From Ramlibacter henchirensis (GTDB lineage Bacteria; Pseudomonadota; Gammaproteobacteria; Burkholderiales; Burkholderiaceae_C), in the NCBI RefSeq assembly GCF_004682015.1, contig NZ_SMLM01000002.1:930001-994000 (forward strand): DNA of 64,000 nucleotides, in the 5' to 3' direction. Below are positions 42,983 to 61,825 of this stretch, piece by piece (positions within the stretch are counted from its first letter, which is position 1; every line of letters starts with the position of its first letter). Both the position numbers and the translations under genes were made by a program. Below the pieces are notes generated by a model. The model did no database searches and was not told the origin of the DNA. It saw nothing but the letters and a program-made list of their open reading frames with translations.

Positions 42983-45502
42983 CTACTCCGCCGCGCGGCG
43001 GAGGGTCTCGACCACCGGCCGCCTGAGCACCTCGCGCAGTCCCCACCAGCCCGCACCGAGCGCGAGCGCAGCGCCCGTGAGCGCGCCCGCCAGCGGAACG
43101 AGCGGCGAAGCGGTCCACTGGAAATCGAAAACGAAGCGCGCCAATCCCCAGCCCACAACCGAAGCGACGACGCTCGCCAGAAAGCCCGCCAGCAGCCCCA
43201 CCCCCGCGAGCTCGGCGCGCTGCACCTGACGCAGCAAGGAGCCGCGAGCTCCGACGGCGCGCATGATCGCGAACTCCCGCGCGCGCTCCTCACGCGTCGC
43301 GGTGACAGCCGCGAACAGCACGACCACGCCGGCGGCGAGCGTGAATCCGAACAGGAACTCCACCGCGCGCACCACCTTGTCGAGCACCGCCTGCACCTGG
43401 TTGATCGTGCTGGTCATGTCGACGTTGGTGATGTTGGGGAATTGGCGCACCAGCGCGTTGTCGAAGCCCTTGCGCTCGGGGGCGCGGAACGACGTCATGT
43501 AGGTGCTGGGCACATCGGGCATCTGGCTCACCGGGTACATGACGAAGAAGTTGGCGCGCATCGAACCCCAGTCCACCTTTCGCAGGCTGGTGATCTTCGC
43601 CTCGCTCGTGACGCCGGCGATGTCGAAGCGCAGCGTGTCGCCCAGCTTCAGGCCTAGCGTTTCCGCGATGCCTTCTTCGACGCTCACGGCGTCGGCCTCT
43701 TCCGGTTGCCAGCGGCCGGCCACCACCATGTTGTGGGCGGGTGCAGTGGCCGAGTGCGAGAGGTTGAATTCGCGATCGACGAGGCGTCGTGCGCGATCGT
43801 CGGTGAAGTCGTCGGGACCGACCGCGCGACCATTCACGGCGACCAGCCGCCCCCGGATCATCGGGTACCAGTCGTAGCGGTTCACGCCGCCCGCGCGCAG
43901 CGCCTGCTGGAAGGCTTCGCCCTGCTCCGGCATGACGTTGATGACGAAGCGGTTGGGCGCATCCGGCGGCGTGGCCTTGCGCCAGCTGGCGACGAGGTCG
44001 GTGCGCAGCAGCACGAGCAGCATCAGGGCGAGCAGCCCGACGGCGAGCGAGCTCACCTGCACGACCGCGTACACCGGCCGCGCCGAGAGTTGTCGGGTGG
44101 CCAGCACCAGCCAGCGCGGCGCGGTCACCTCGTTCACCGACACGCGCAGCAGCTTCACGGCGGCCCAGCTCAGCAGCGCGAACAGCAGCACCGCGCCCGC
44201 GAAGCCGCCCACCGCGATGCCGCCCAGCTTCAGGTCGCTGCTGGCCGCCAGCAGCAGCGTGGCGAAGCCCGCGACGCCGACGCCCAGCACCAGGGCCGAA
44301 GCGGGCTTGAGGTTGCCCACGTCGCGCCGGATCACGCGCAGCGGCGGCACCTGCGCGAGCTGCAGCACCGGCGGCAGCCCGAACGCGAACAGCAAGGTCA
44401 GGCCCATGCCGAGGCCGAAGCCCACCGGCCACAGGCTGGCTGCGGGCAGCGACGTTTCCACCAGGCCGGAAAGCAGCAGGATGAACACGAAGTGCACCGC
44501 GAAGCCGATCGCGACACCGAGCAGGCTCGCGGCCAGGCCGATCAGCCCGAACTCCACCGTGTACACGGCGGCGATGGTGCGCTGCGACTGTCCCAGCACG
44601 CGCAGCATGGCGCAATCGTCCAGGTGGCTGGCGGCGAAGCCGCGCGCCGCCAGCGCCACCGCGACCGCGCTCAGCAACGCGGACAGCAACGCCACCAGGT
44701 TCAGGAATTTCTCCGCGCGGTCCATCGTCTGCCGCATCTCGGGCCGGCCGCTTTCCAGCGACTCGACGCGCACGCCGCGCACCTGGGTGCGGGTCGCCTC
44801 GGCCGTGGCGAACTGGGTGAAGCTCTTGACCGCGCGGTCGGGCCCCGCGACGGCGAAGCGATAAGCAACGCGGCTCGCGGGCTGGATCAGCCGGGTGGCC
44901 GGCAGGTCCGACTGGTTGACCATCACGCGCGGCGCGAACGTGGAGAAGCCGGTGCCGCGGTCCAGCTCGAGCACCACGACGCGCGCGATGCGCAGGCTGG
45001 CGTCGCCGAGGAGCAGCCGGTCACCCGGCGCGAGGCCAAGCGCTTCCAGCAGCGCGCGGTCGACCCAGACTTCGCCGGCGCGCGGCACGTCGCTCGTCGC
45101 CTCGCCCGGCCCGTCCGGCTGGTCGGCCACCGTGAGGCCGCCGCGCAGCGGATACCCCGGCTCGACCGCCTTCAGCGCCACGAGCCGCGCACCGCCGCCC
45201 TTGTCGTCGGGCGCCCGTGCCATCGTCGGAAAGAGGATCGTGGTGACGCTTTGCAGCCCCAGCGAGCGCGCCTTTTCCAGGAATGCCTGCGGCGTCGGGT
45301 TGTCGCTGACGACGACGGAATCGCCGCCCAGCAACTGGCGCGCGTCGCGGGCCAGCCCGCCCTTGAGCCGGTCGGCGAAGAACCCGACCGCGGTGAGCGC
45401 CGCGACCGCCAGCATCACCGCGACGATCAGCAGCCGCAGCTCACCGGCGCGCAGGTCGCGGCCGAGGGTGCGCCAGCCAAGGCGCCAGGCAGAGGTCTCC
45501 AT
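42983..45502 (-). CDS. FtsX/YbbP-like ABC transporter permease
   Basis: An 839-aa permease of the FtsX/MacB superfamily with duplicated halves, YbbP-like: an N-terminal anchor helix (LRLLIVAVMLAVAALTAVGF), a periplasmic domain, a first FtsX module about residues 265-390, a second long periplasmic domain, and a C-terminal FtsX module (LFGFTLAAGVVVLFAAVTAT) about residues 715-835. Its ATPase (YbbA-like) is normally the next gene but is absent here. It begins 66 bases after the PKS stop on the same strand, so it could be cotranscribed with the biosynthetic cluster; that is inference. Confidence 0.88.
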   Translation of the reverse strand: METSAWRLGWRTLGRDLRAGELRLLIVAVMLAVAALTAVGFFADRLKGGLARDARQLLGGDSVVVSDNPTPQAFLEKARSLGLQSVTTILFPTMARAPDDKGGGARLVALKAVEPGYPLRGGLTVADQPDGPGEATSDVPRAGEVWVDRALLEALGLAPGDRLLLGDASLRIARVVVLELDRGTGFSTFAPRVMVNQSDLPATRLIQPASRVAYRFAVAGPDRAVKSFTQFATAEATRTQVRGVRVESLESGRPEMRQTMDRAEKFLNLVALLSALLSAVAVALAARGFAASHLDDCAMLRVLGQSQRTIAAVYTVEFGLIGLAASLLGVAIGFAVHFVFILLLSGLVETSLPAASLWPVGFGLGMGLTLLFAFGLPPVLQLAQVPPLRVIRRDVGNLKPASALVLGVGVAGFATLLLAASSDLKLGGIAVGGFAGAVLLFALLSWAAVKLLRVSVNEVTAPRWLVLATRQLSARPVYAVVQVSSLAVGLLALMLLVLLRTDLVASWRKATPPDAPNRFVINVMPEQGEAFQQALRAGGVNRYDWYPMIRGRLVAVNGRAVGPDDFTDDRARRLVDREFNLSHSATAPAHNMVVAGRWQPEEADAVSVEEGIAETLGLKLGDTLRFDIAGVTSEAKITSLRKVDWGSMRANFFVMYPVSQMPDVPSTYMTSFRAPERKGFDNALVRQFPNITNVDMTSTINQVQAVLDKVVRAVEFLFGFTLAAGVVVLFAAVTATREERAREFAIMRAVGARGSLLRQVQRAELAGVGLLAGFLASVVASVVGWGLARFVFDFQWTASPLVPLAGALTGAALALGAGWWGLREVLRRPVVETLRRAAE

Positions 45503-45568
45503 GACGGCCGACCTTAGCAGGCTTGGCTTAGGCCGGCATGACGATCGCGACGCCGGCCCTCGCGGGCG

Positions 45569-51892
<6,324 letters not shown>

Positions 51893-51910
51893 ACGGTCTC
51901 CCTCACTGCC

Positions 51911-56482
<4,572 letters not shown>

Positions 56483-56501
56483 CCCTCTCCCTATCGTCAC
56501 G

Positions 56502-57269
56502 TTATGAACTGAAAATCCTCGGAGCACCAGCCACCACGAAGTGGCCCTCCCTGCGACCCGAGTCGTTCGTCCCGGGGTCCATGGCCGGTGGCGGCGCGAG
56601 CTTCTCCAGCTCGACGATCCGCACGCTGTCGACCTTGCGGCACACCACGCTCAGCACATGCGTCGGCGGCGCGGGCAGCCGGACGGCGAAGAGGCCGGAG
56701 GGCCGCACGCCCGCACCGATGCGCACTTCCATGCAGCTGTCACCGGTGGCGTTCAGCGCGATGCGCGGATGGGTGCGCGACAGGCCAAGCCCCTGCGCCT
56801 TCCAGTACGCTTCGAGCGCCGTCCAGCGCACGTAGAAGTCCTCGATGCCGATCGGCTCTCCGACATCGCGAAGGTCCATGTAGGGCGCGAGCAGCGCCGC
56901 ATCGACGCCGTCCCGCACGGCCTCGACATCCACGCCCACCGGTCCCCCGGCGGACAACGCGAAGGCGACCAGCTCGCGGCTGCGCGAAAGGCTGAAAGAG
57001 AGCGCGCCCGCGCGGGCGTCCAGCAGGATGGGCTGGCCCTGCGCACCGCTCGCGAAGCGCAGTTCGTGCGGGTCGGCGGCGAGCACCAGGCCGAGGGCGA
57101 TGCGGCGCATCGCATGCGAGACGACGAAGGCGCGGCGGTCCGGTTCGAAACGCAGGCGGCCGGCGCGTTCACGCTCCTCCTGGTCGAGGACCGCCGCGAG
57201 CTCCGCGCATGCATCGCTCCCCAGCCTCTGCGGCTGCGCCGTCCATACCTCCACGCCACTTGACTGCAT
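56502..57269 (-). CDS. Sfp-type 4'-phosphopantetheinyl transferase
   Basis: A 255-aa PPTase of Sfp size. Two-fold symmetric domains: SFSLSRSRELVAFAL and VGVDVEAVR (metal-binding Asp-x-Glu), and VRWTALEAYWKAQGLGL, the usual W-x-x-K-E-A-x-x-K motif with Lys replaced by Leu. It transfers phosphopantetheine to the carrier domains of the NRPS-like and PKS proteins, which follow on the same strand 19 bases downstream. Start ATG 57269. Confidence 0.88.
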   Translation of the reverse strand: MQSSGVEVWTAQPQRLGSDACAELAAVLDQEERERAGRLRFEPDRRAFVVSHAMRRIALGLVLAADPHELRFASGAQGQPILLDARAGALSFSLSRSRELVAFALSAGGPVGVDVEAVRDGVDAALLAPYMDLRDVGEPIGIEDFYVRWTALEAYWKAQGLGLSRTHPRIALNATGDSCMEVRIGAGVRPSGLFAVRLPAPPTHVLSVVCRKVDSVRIVELEKLAPPPAMDPGTNDSGRREGHFVVAGAPRIFSS

Positions 57270-57461
57270 TCAACATCCCTGGGACGCCCACGTTGCGTCC
57301 TGTCACAGGGGATGTTCACACGCGGCCCATCGCTTGTGTGGGCGCGAGAGTGGCCCGGTCGGACTACCGCCTTGCAGGCCTACAGTGGCACGGGACTTGC
57401 GCCTACAGGCCCTGTCCGCTCCTGCCTGATCATTGCGACTGCACAGCTACAGCAGGTCGCA

Positions 57462-58307
57462 ATGGACAACGAAGTGAGACAAACCCGTGGAGCGGCAGCT
57501 CGTCCGTCGAGCCCGATCGCCGTGCTCTCGTATCACCAGACGTCGCCCACGCCCCGGCGAGGCACGCCGGTGCGATCGCTCGTGCTGCCACCGTGGCGCT
57601 TCGGCCTGCAGCTGCGCACCTTGCGCCTGTTGGGCTGGCAGGGCCTCTCGATGCGGGACCTGGAGCCTTATCTGCTGGGCGAGAAGACGGGCAAGGTGTT
57701 CGGCATCACGCTCGACGATGGCTACGTGAACAATTTCGAGCACGCCCTGCCCTTGCTGCGCGAGCTCGGCTTCACCGCCACGGCGTACATCGTCAGCGGC
57801 CAGATCGGCGGCACCAATGTCTGGGACCAGCCCGTGGGGGCGCCTGCCGTTCCGCTGATGGACGCGGACCACCTCCGCGCCTGGCTGGCGGCGGGCATGG
57901 AGATCGGCGCGCACACGCGCAACCACGTCAACCTCTGCCGCTGTGATGACTCGACGGCGCGCGATGAGATCGCCGGTTGCAAGAATGACCTGGAGCGGCT
58001 GCTGGGCACCGAGGTCCGCAGCTTCGCTTACCCCTACGGCGAGCATCGCGCCGACCATGCCGAGATGGTGCGGCAGGCCGGCTATACGAGCGGCACGGCG
58101 ATCGTGAGTTCGCGCGCCCGTGCCGGCGACGACCTGATGCGCCTGCCGCGCATCTCCGTCCACCTGTACGACCGGCTGCCTTCGTTCGTCGCGCGGGTCA
58201 CGACGAACTACGAGGACTGGCGGATGCGGCGCTGGGACGCGCAGCCGACTTCGCGCGGCTACTACGTCATGGGCGGCGGCGCCGGCCAGGGCGCGGCCGC
58301 ACACTGA
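57462..58307 (+). CDS. Polysaccharide deacetylase (NodB-like) family protein
   Basis: A 281-aa carbohydrate esterase 4 relative: AVLSYHQTSP near the start, GITLDDGYVNNF (the TFDDG catalytic/metal motif, here LDDG), EIGAHTRNHVNL (H-x3-H zinc ligands), and RSFAYPYGEH. No signal peptide, so cytoplasmic or acting on a small substrate. ATG 57462 with AGG upstream is chosen because the longer frame is not conserved. It is divergent from the PPTase gene with a 190-base gap; it might modify the product of the cluster or be unrelated. Confidence 0.82.
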   Translation: MDNEVRQTRGAAARPSSPIAVLSYHQTSPTPRRGTPVRSLVLPPWRFGLQLRTLRLLGWQGLSMRDLEPYLLGEKTGKVFGITLDDGYVNNFEHALPLLRELGFTATAYIVSGQIGGTNVWDQPVGAPAVPLMDADHLRAWLAAGMEIGAHTRNHVNLCRCDDSTARDEIAGCKNDLERLLGTEVRSFAYPYGEHRADHAEMVRQAGYTSGTAIVSSRARAGDDLMRLPRISVHLYDRLPSFVARVTTNYEDWRMRRWDAQPTSRGYYVMGGGAGQGAAAH

Positions 58308-58318
58308 ACCTGTCGCCT

Positions 58319-59161
58319 TCAGGCGGGCGCTGCAGCGAGTTCCGGCTGCCAGCGCAGTCGCTCGGGCGCCGTGTAGCAGATGAAGCGCCGGTTGAGCGCC
58401 CGTCCCACCGTGCACAGGCCGAGCTGCTGCGCGATCTGCTGGCCCATCTGCGTGGTGCCGCTGCGGGAGACCACGATCGACACGCCCATCTGCGCGGACT
58501 TGATCACCATTTCGCTGGTGAGCCGGCCCGTCGTGTAGAAGACGTAGGGCTCATCCTCTCGCGCCTGCTCGGCGGCGAGACCCTGCATCCACATCCAGCC
58601 GGCGATGGTGTCGATGGCGTTGTGGCGACCGACATCCTCGACGAACAGCAGCATCTCGGCACCGCGGAAGAGCGCGCAGCCGTGCACCGAGCCGGCGGAC
58701 TTGTAGGTGCTCTCCTGGCGGCGGATGGCTTCGAGAATCGCGTACAGCGTGGCCTGGTCGAGCACGGCGGGCGGAAGCCGCAGGGAAGTGACCTCATCCA
58801 TCAGCGCACCGAACACGCTGCCCTGTCCGCAGCCGGTCGTGACCACGCGGCGCGAGGTGCGTTCCTCGATCTGGTCGATGCCGGAGCGCGTCTTCACTGC
58901 CGCGCTGGAGACTTCCCAGTCGACGCTCACGGATTCGACCTCCTCGACCGAGCGCACCAGCCGCTGGTTGCGCAGGTAGCCGAGGACCAGCCACTCCGGA
59001 TGGGCGCCGAGCGTCATCAGCGTGACGAGTTCGCGCTTGTCGACGTAGACCGTGAGGTCCCGCTCGGCCGGAATGGAGATGCGTTGCTGCCGGCCGTGCT
59101 CGTCGAGCACGTCCACTTCGCGCGTGAGGGGCGCGCGCGCCTGGGTCAGCCGAGGCAGCAT
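58319..59161 (-). CDS. fdhD: Formate dehydrogenase accessory sulfurtransferase FdhD
   Basis: A 280-aa protein with RRVVTTGCGQGSVFG, where the catalytic Cys is retained but the second Cys of the CxxC loop of the E. coli protein is not. ELLFVEDVGRHNAIDTIAGW-type segment and YTTGRLTSEMVIKSAQMGV follow. FdhD passes sulfur from IscS to the molybdenum cofactor of formate dehydrogenase. Last gene of the fdh cluster. Confidence 0.93.
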   Translation of the reverse strand: MLPRLTQARAPLTREVDVLDEHGRQQRISIPAERDLTVYVDKRELVTLMTLGAHPEWLVLGYLRNQRLVRSVEEVESVSVDWEVSSAAVKTRSGIDQIEERTSRRVVTTGCGQGSVFGALMDEVTSLRLPPAVLDQATLYAILEAIRRQESTYKSAGSVHGCALFRGAEMLLFVEDVGRHNAIDTIAGWMWMQGLAAEQAREDEPYVFYTTGRLTSEMVIKSAQMGVSIVVSRSGTTQMGQQIAQQLGLCTVGRALNRRFICYTAPERLRWQPELAAAPA

Positions 59162-59206
59162 CGCGGGCAGTTCAGACGCGGCACGAGGCCGCGCGGGGTA
59201 TGACGA

Positions 59207-59731
59207 TTACTTCTGGGCGGCAGGGGCTGCTGCGCCGCCGGAAGGACCGGTCGTCGGCTTGGCGGGCGCCATCTGCGCCGACTCGGACCGCACGCTCGGC
59301 GGACCGCCGGACGTGCCCGTGGGCGAGTGCGCGCCCGAGGTTTCCAGCGGCTTCTGCTCCGGCGGGTTGAAGGCGAACGGGCCGGGCTCGACGCAGGGGG
59401 CCGGCGGTGCGGAGGCCGTCGGGGTGGTCGCGCCCGAAGCAGCCGCGGCGGGAGCGGAGGCAGCCGCAGCCGGCGCGGGCGCCGACTTGGCGACCACGGG
59501 CGTCGCCTTGGCGTCGTTCGACTTGTTCCCGCCGGTCTTGACCTTCGCGGCCACCCGGTCCTGAGCCTTGCAGAGCTGGAACGCGTCGACCTTGGCCTGC
59601 CATGCTGTGCGGGCCGCGGCTTCGGCCGCCTTGGCCTTGGCGGCATCGTCCAGCTGGGGGGCGGGCAGCTTGGCCTGCGCGGTGGCGCCGAAGGCGGCGG
59701 CCAGGAGGAGGGAAAGGAGGCGCTTGCTCAT
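59207..59731 (-). CDS. Exported Ala/Pro-rich protein of the fdh cluster
   Basis: A 174-aa protein with a signal peptide (SKRLLSLLLAAAFGATAQA) and a low-complexity Ala/Pro/Ser body ending in QK. One CKAQDR segment and a late PCVEPGPFAFNPPEQKPLE contain the only two mature cysteines. I do not know the family. It lies between fdhC and fdhD on the same strand, so it may help the periplasmic enzyme or merely be cotranscribed. Confidence 0.65.
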   Translation of the reverse strand: MSKRLLSLLLAAAFGATAQAKLPAPQLDDAAKAKAAEAAARTAWQAKVDAFQLCKAQDRVAAKVKTGGNKSNDAKATPVVAKSAPAPAAAASAPAAAASGATTPTASAPPAPCVEPGPFAFNPPEQKPLETSGAHSPTGTSGGPPSVRSESAQMAPAKPTTGPSGGAAAPAAQK

Positions 59732-59742
59732 GTTTCCTTGCC

Positions 59743-60990
59743 TTAGGCGGTGCGAACGGGTTCGGTGAGCGGCGCGCCCTGTTGCGTGCTGCGCTGCGCG
59801 GGGATCTTGCCGGCCTGGATGTCCTCGTGCCAGTAGGCGTGGTGCTCGCGGGCCCAGGCCTCGTCCACGTAACCTTCGCGCATGGCGCGGTACGCGCCGC
59901 GCACGCCGACCGTGCCGAGGTAGATGTGGAAGCCGATCAGGCAGATCATCAGGATGGCGGCCACGGCGTGGACCATGTGCGCTTGCTGCATCGTGCTGCG
60001 CAGGTAGTCCATCGACGGGATCAGCTTGTCCAGCACCAGTCCGGACCCCACCGTGACGATGCCGAGCAGGACCACGGCGATCCAGAACACGACCTTCTCA
60101 CCCGCGTTGAAGCGGTGCGTGGGCGGCTCCTCGCCGGATTTGCTGAACACGCCGCCGGCCTTCGCGAGCCAGCCCATGTCACCCTTGCGCGGGAACTCGT
60201 CCTTGATGAACGTGATGATGACGATCAGGAGCGACACCGCGAACAGCGGCCCGAAGAAGTTGTGCAGGTTCTTCAGCAGGTACGTGAAGTAGCCGAACAG
60301 CGTCCCCCCGATGATGGGCAGCAGGAAGAACTTGCCGAACGCCATCACGATGCCCGAGATGCCGAGCACCACGAAGGCGATCGCATTCGTCCAGTGCGCG
60401 GCGCGCTCGAACGGCGTGAAGCGCTCGATGCGGCGCCCGCCGCCACCCACGGCCTCGTTGTGGCCGATAGGGCCACGCGCGAACCAGAAGATGAGCAGCG
60501 CGACGATGGAGATGAGGATCAGCGCGCCGCCGTACGGGATCAACCAGTTGTTGCGCACCTGGCGCCACGCCTCGCCGGCCGTGGTCATGCGCGAACCCGG
60601 GTACTGCACCGGTGCCTGGATCAGCACGCCCGCTTCGGGCGCCTGGCTCCTGGGCAGGCTGGAATAGCCCGCCATGCCGCGCTGCACGTCACGCCACATG
60701 GGCGCGTTGTTGCCGGGCTGCACCGCATTGCGCTGGCCATTGGTCTGGTCCATGTAGCCGGGGTCGTTGGACGCATCGCGTTTGACCTCGGGCTTCACGT
60801 CGAAGATGTTCTGGCCCTGGATGCCGCCGGGCTGCTGGCCCGGGGCGGGGTCGTCGACGACGGGCTTGGCCGGCTGCGTGGCCGCGCTCTGCCCCTGCTG
60901 CGCGGGCGCCTGCGCCAGCGCCGCCGGAACAGCCGACAGCGCGGCCAGCGCGATCAGCGCCGATGCGAGCAGCTCAGTTGACCTTGGCAT
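59743..60990 (-). CDS. Formate dehydrogenase gamma subunit (cytochrome b556)
   Basis: A 415-aa protein with a signal-like start (LLASALIALAALSAVPAALAQ), a Pro/Gln-rich periplasmic stretch of about 110 residues, and four membrane helices of the FdnI/FdoI cytochrome b type: LISIVALLIFWFARG, AIAFVVLGISGIVMAFG, a third near 280 and a fourth near 340 (MVHAVAAILMICLIGFHIYLG). The His ligands for heme b are in RAAHWTNA, LHNFFG and HMVHA/IGFHIYLG. It carries electrons from the alpha/beta subunits to quinone. ATG 60990 overlaps the end of the small lipoprotein gene by 17 bases. Confidence 0.9.
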   Translation of the reverse strand: MPRSTELLASALIALAALSAVPAALAQAPAQQGQSAATQPAKPVVDDPAPGQQPGGIQGQNIFDVKPEVKRDASNDPGYMDQTNGQRNAVQPGNNAPMWRDVQRGMAGYSSLPRSQAPEAGVLIQAPVQYPGSRMTTAGEAWRQVRNNWLIPYGGALILISIVALLIFWFARGPIGHNEAVGGGGRRIERFTPFERAAHWTNAIAFVVLGISGIVMAFGKFFLLPIIGGTLFGYFTYLLKNLHNFFGPLFAVSLLIVIITFIKDEFPRKGDMGWLAKAGGVFSKSGEEPPTHRFNAGEKVVFWIAVVLLGIVTVGSGLVLDKLIPSMDYLRSTMQQAHMVHAVAAILMICLIGFHIYLGTVGVRGAYRAMREGYVDEAWAREHHAYWHEDIQAGKIPAQRSTQQGAPLTEPVRTA

Positions 60991-61198
60991 AGTCGTTCTG
61001 TCCCATCTGCGTACGCGTCTTGAGCTGCGCCTCCCAGCTGCCACGGTCGCCGGCCTTCCAGCCGGAAGCCATGTAGGGGGCGGCCTTGCCGGTGCCCTGG
61101 AAGGAAGCGGCGTCCTGCTTCACGCGGTTGGCGATCTGCGGGTCCTCGCCGCAAGCGGCAAGGCCCAGCACGGCGGCGGTGATGAGGAGGGTGCGCAT
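60974..61198 (-). CDS. Small lipoprotein of the fdh operon, 74 aa
   Basis: MRTLLITAAVLGLAACGEDP starts a lipoprotein signal (lipobox LAAC); the mature part contains GKAAPYMASGWKAGDRGSWE and ends KVN. Its ATG overlaps the stop of fdhB (ATGA) and its stop overlaps the start of the gamma subunit, so it is sandwiched in the operon. Function unknown; probably anchored in the outer or inner membrane near the dehydrogenase. Confidence 0.7.
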   Translation of the reverse strand: MRTLLITAAVLGLAACGEDPQIANRVKQDAASFQGTGKAAPYMASGWKAGDRGSWEAQLKTRTQMGQNDYAKVN

Positions 61199-61815
61199 CA
61201 CGATTTCTGTCCTTGCGGTTGGCCGGCCTGGCGCGAACCGTAGGCGGTGCCCCAGCCCCAGACCTCGGCGCCCTTGCCGCGCTTGAGGACGCGGTTGCGG
61301 AAGATGTCGGCCACCACGTCGCCGTCGCCGGCGAGCAGGGCCTTGGTGGAGCACATCTCGGCGCAGGCCGGGAGCTTGCCTTCGGCCAGCCGGTTGCGGC
61401 CGTACTTCTCGAACTCGGCCTGCGAGCCGTGGTCCTCGGGGCCGCCGGCGCAGAACGTGCACTTGTCCATCTTGCCGCGCACGCCGAAGGTGCCGGCCGC
61501 CGGGAACTGCGGCGCGCCGAACGGGCAGGCGTAGCTGCAGTAGCCGCAGCCGATGCAGGTGTCCTTGTCGTGCAGCACCACGCCTTCCTCGGTGCGGTAG
61601 AAGCAGTTGACCGGGCACACCGCCATGCAGGGCGCGTCGGAGCAGTGCATGCACGCGACCGAGACCGAGCGCTCGCCCGGCACACCGTCGTTCAGCGTCA
61701 CGACGCGCCGGCGGTTGACGCCCCACGGCACCTCATGCTCGTTCTTGCATGCGGTGACGCAGCCGTTGCACTCGATGCAACGCTCCGAGTCGCAGATGAA
61801 TTTCATTCGTGCCAT
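61198..61815 (-). CDS. Formate dehydrogenase beta subunit (4Fe-4S)
   Basis: A 205-aa iron-sulfur protein with four ferredoxin clusters' worth of cysteines: CIECNGCVTACKNEHEVPWG, CMHCSDAPCMAVCP, CIGCGYCSYACPFGAP and the pair CTFC with CAEMC. It passes electrons from the molybdenum subunit to the cytochrome b subunit. The N-terminus has no signal, so it rides along with the Tat signal of alpha, as usual. Eleven bases after the alpha subunit stop. Confidence 0.95.
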   Translation of the reverse strand: MARMKFICDSERCIECNGCVTACKNEHEVPWGVNRRRVVTLNDGVPGERSVSVACMHCSDAPCMAVCPVNCFYRTEEGVVLHDKDTCIGCGYCSYACPFGAPQFPAAGTFGVRGKMDKCTFCAGGPEDHGSQAEFEKYGRNRLAEGKLPACAEMCSTKALLAGDGDVVADIFRNRVLKRGKGAEVWGWGTAYGSRQAGQPQGQKS

Positions 61816-61825
61816 GTCTTGCTCC

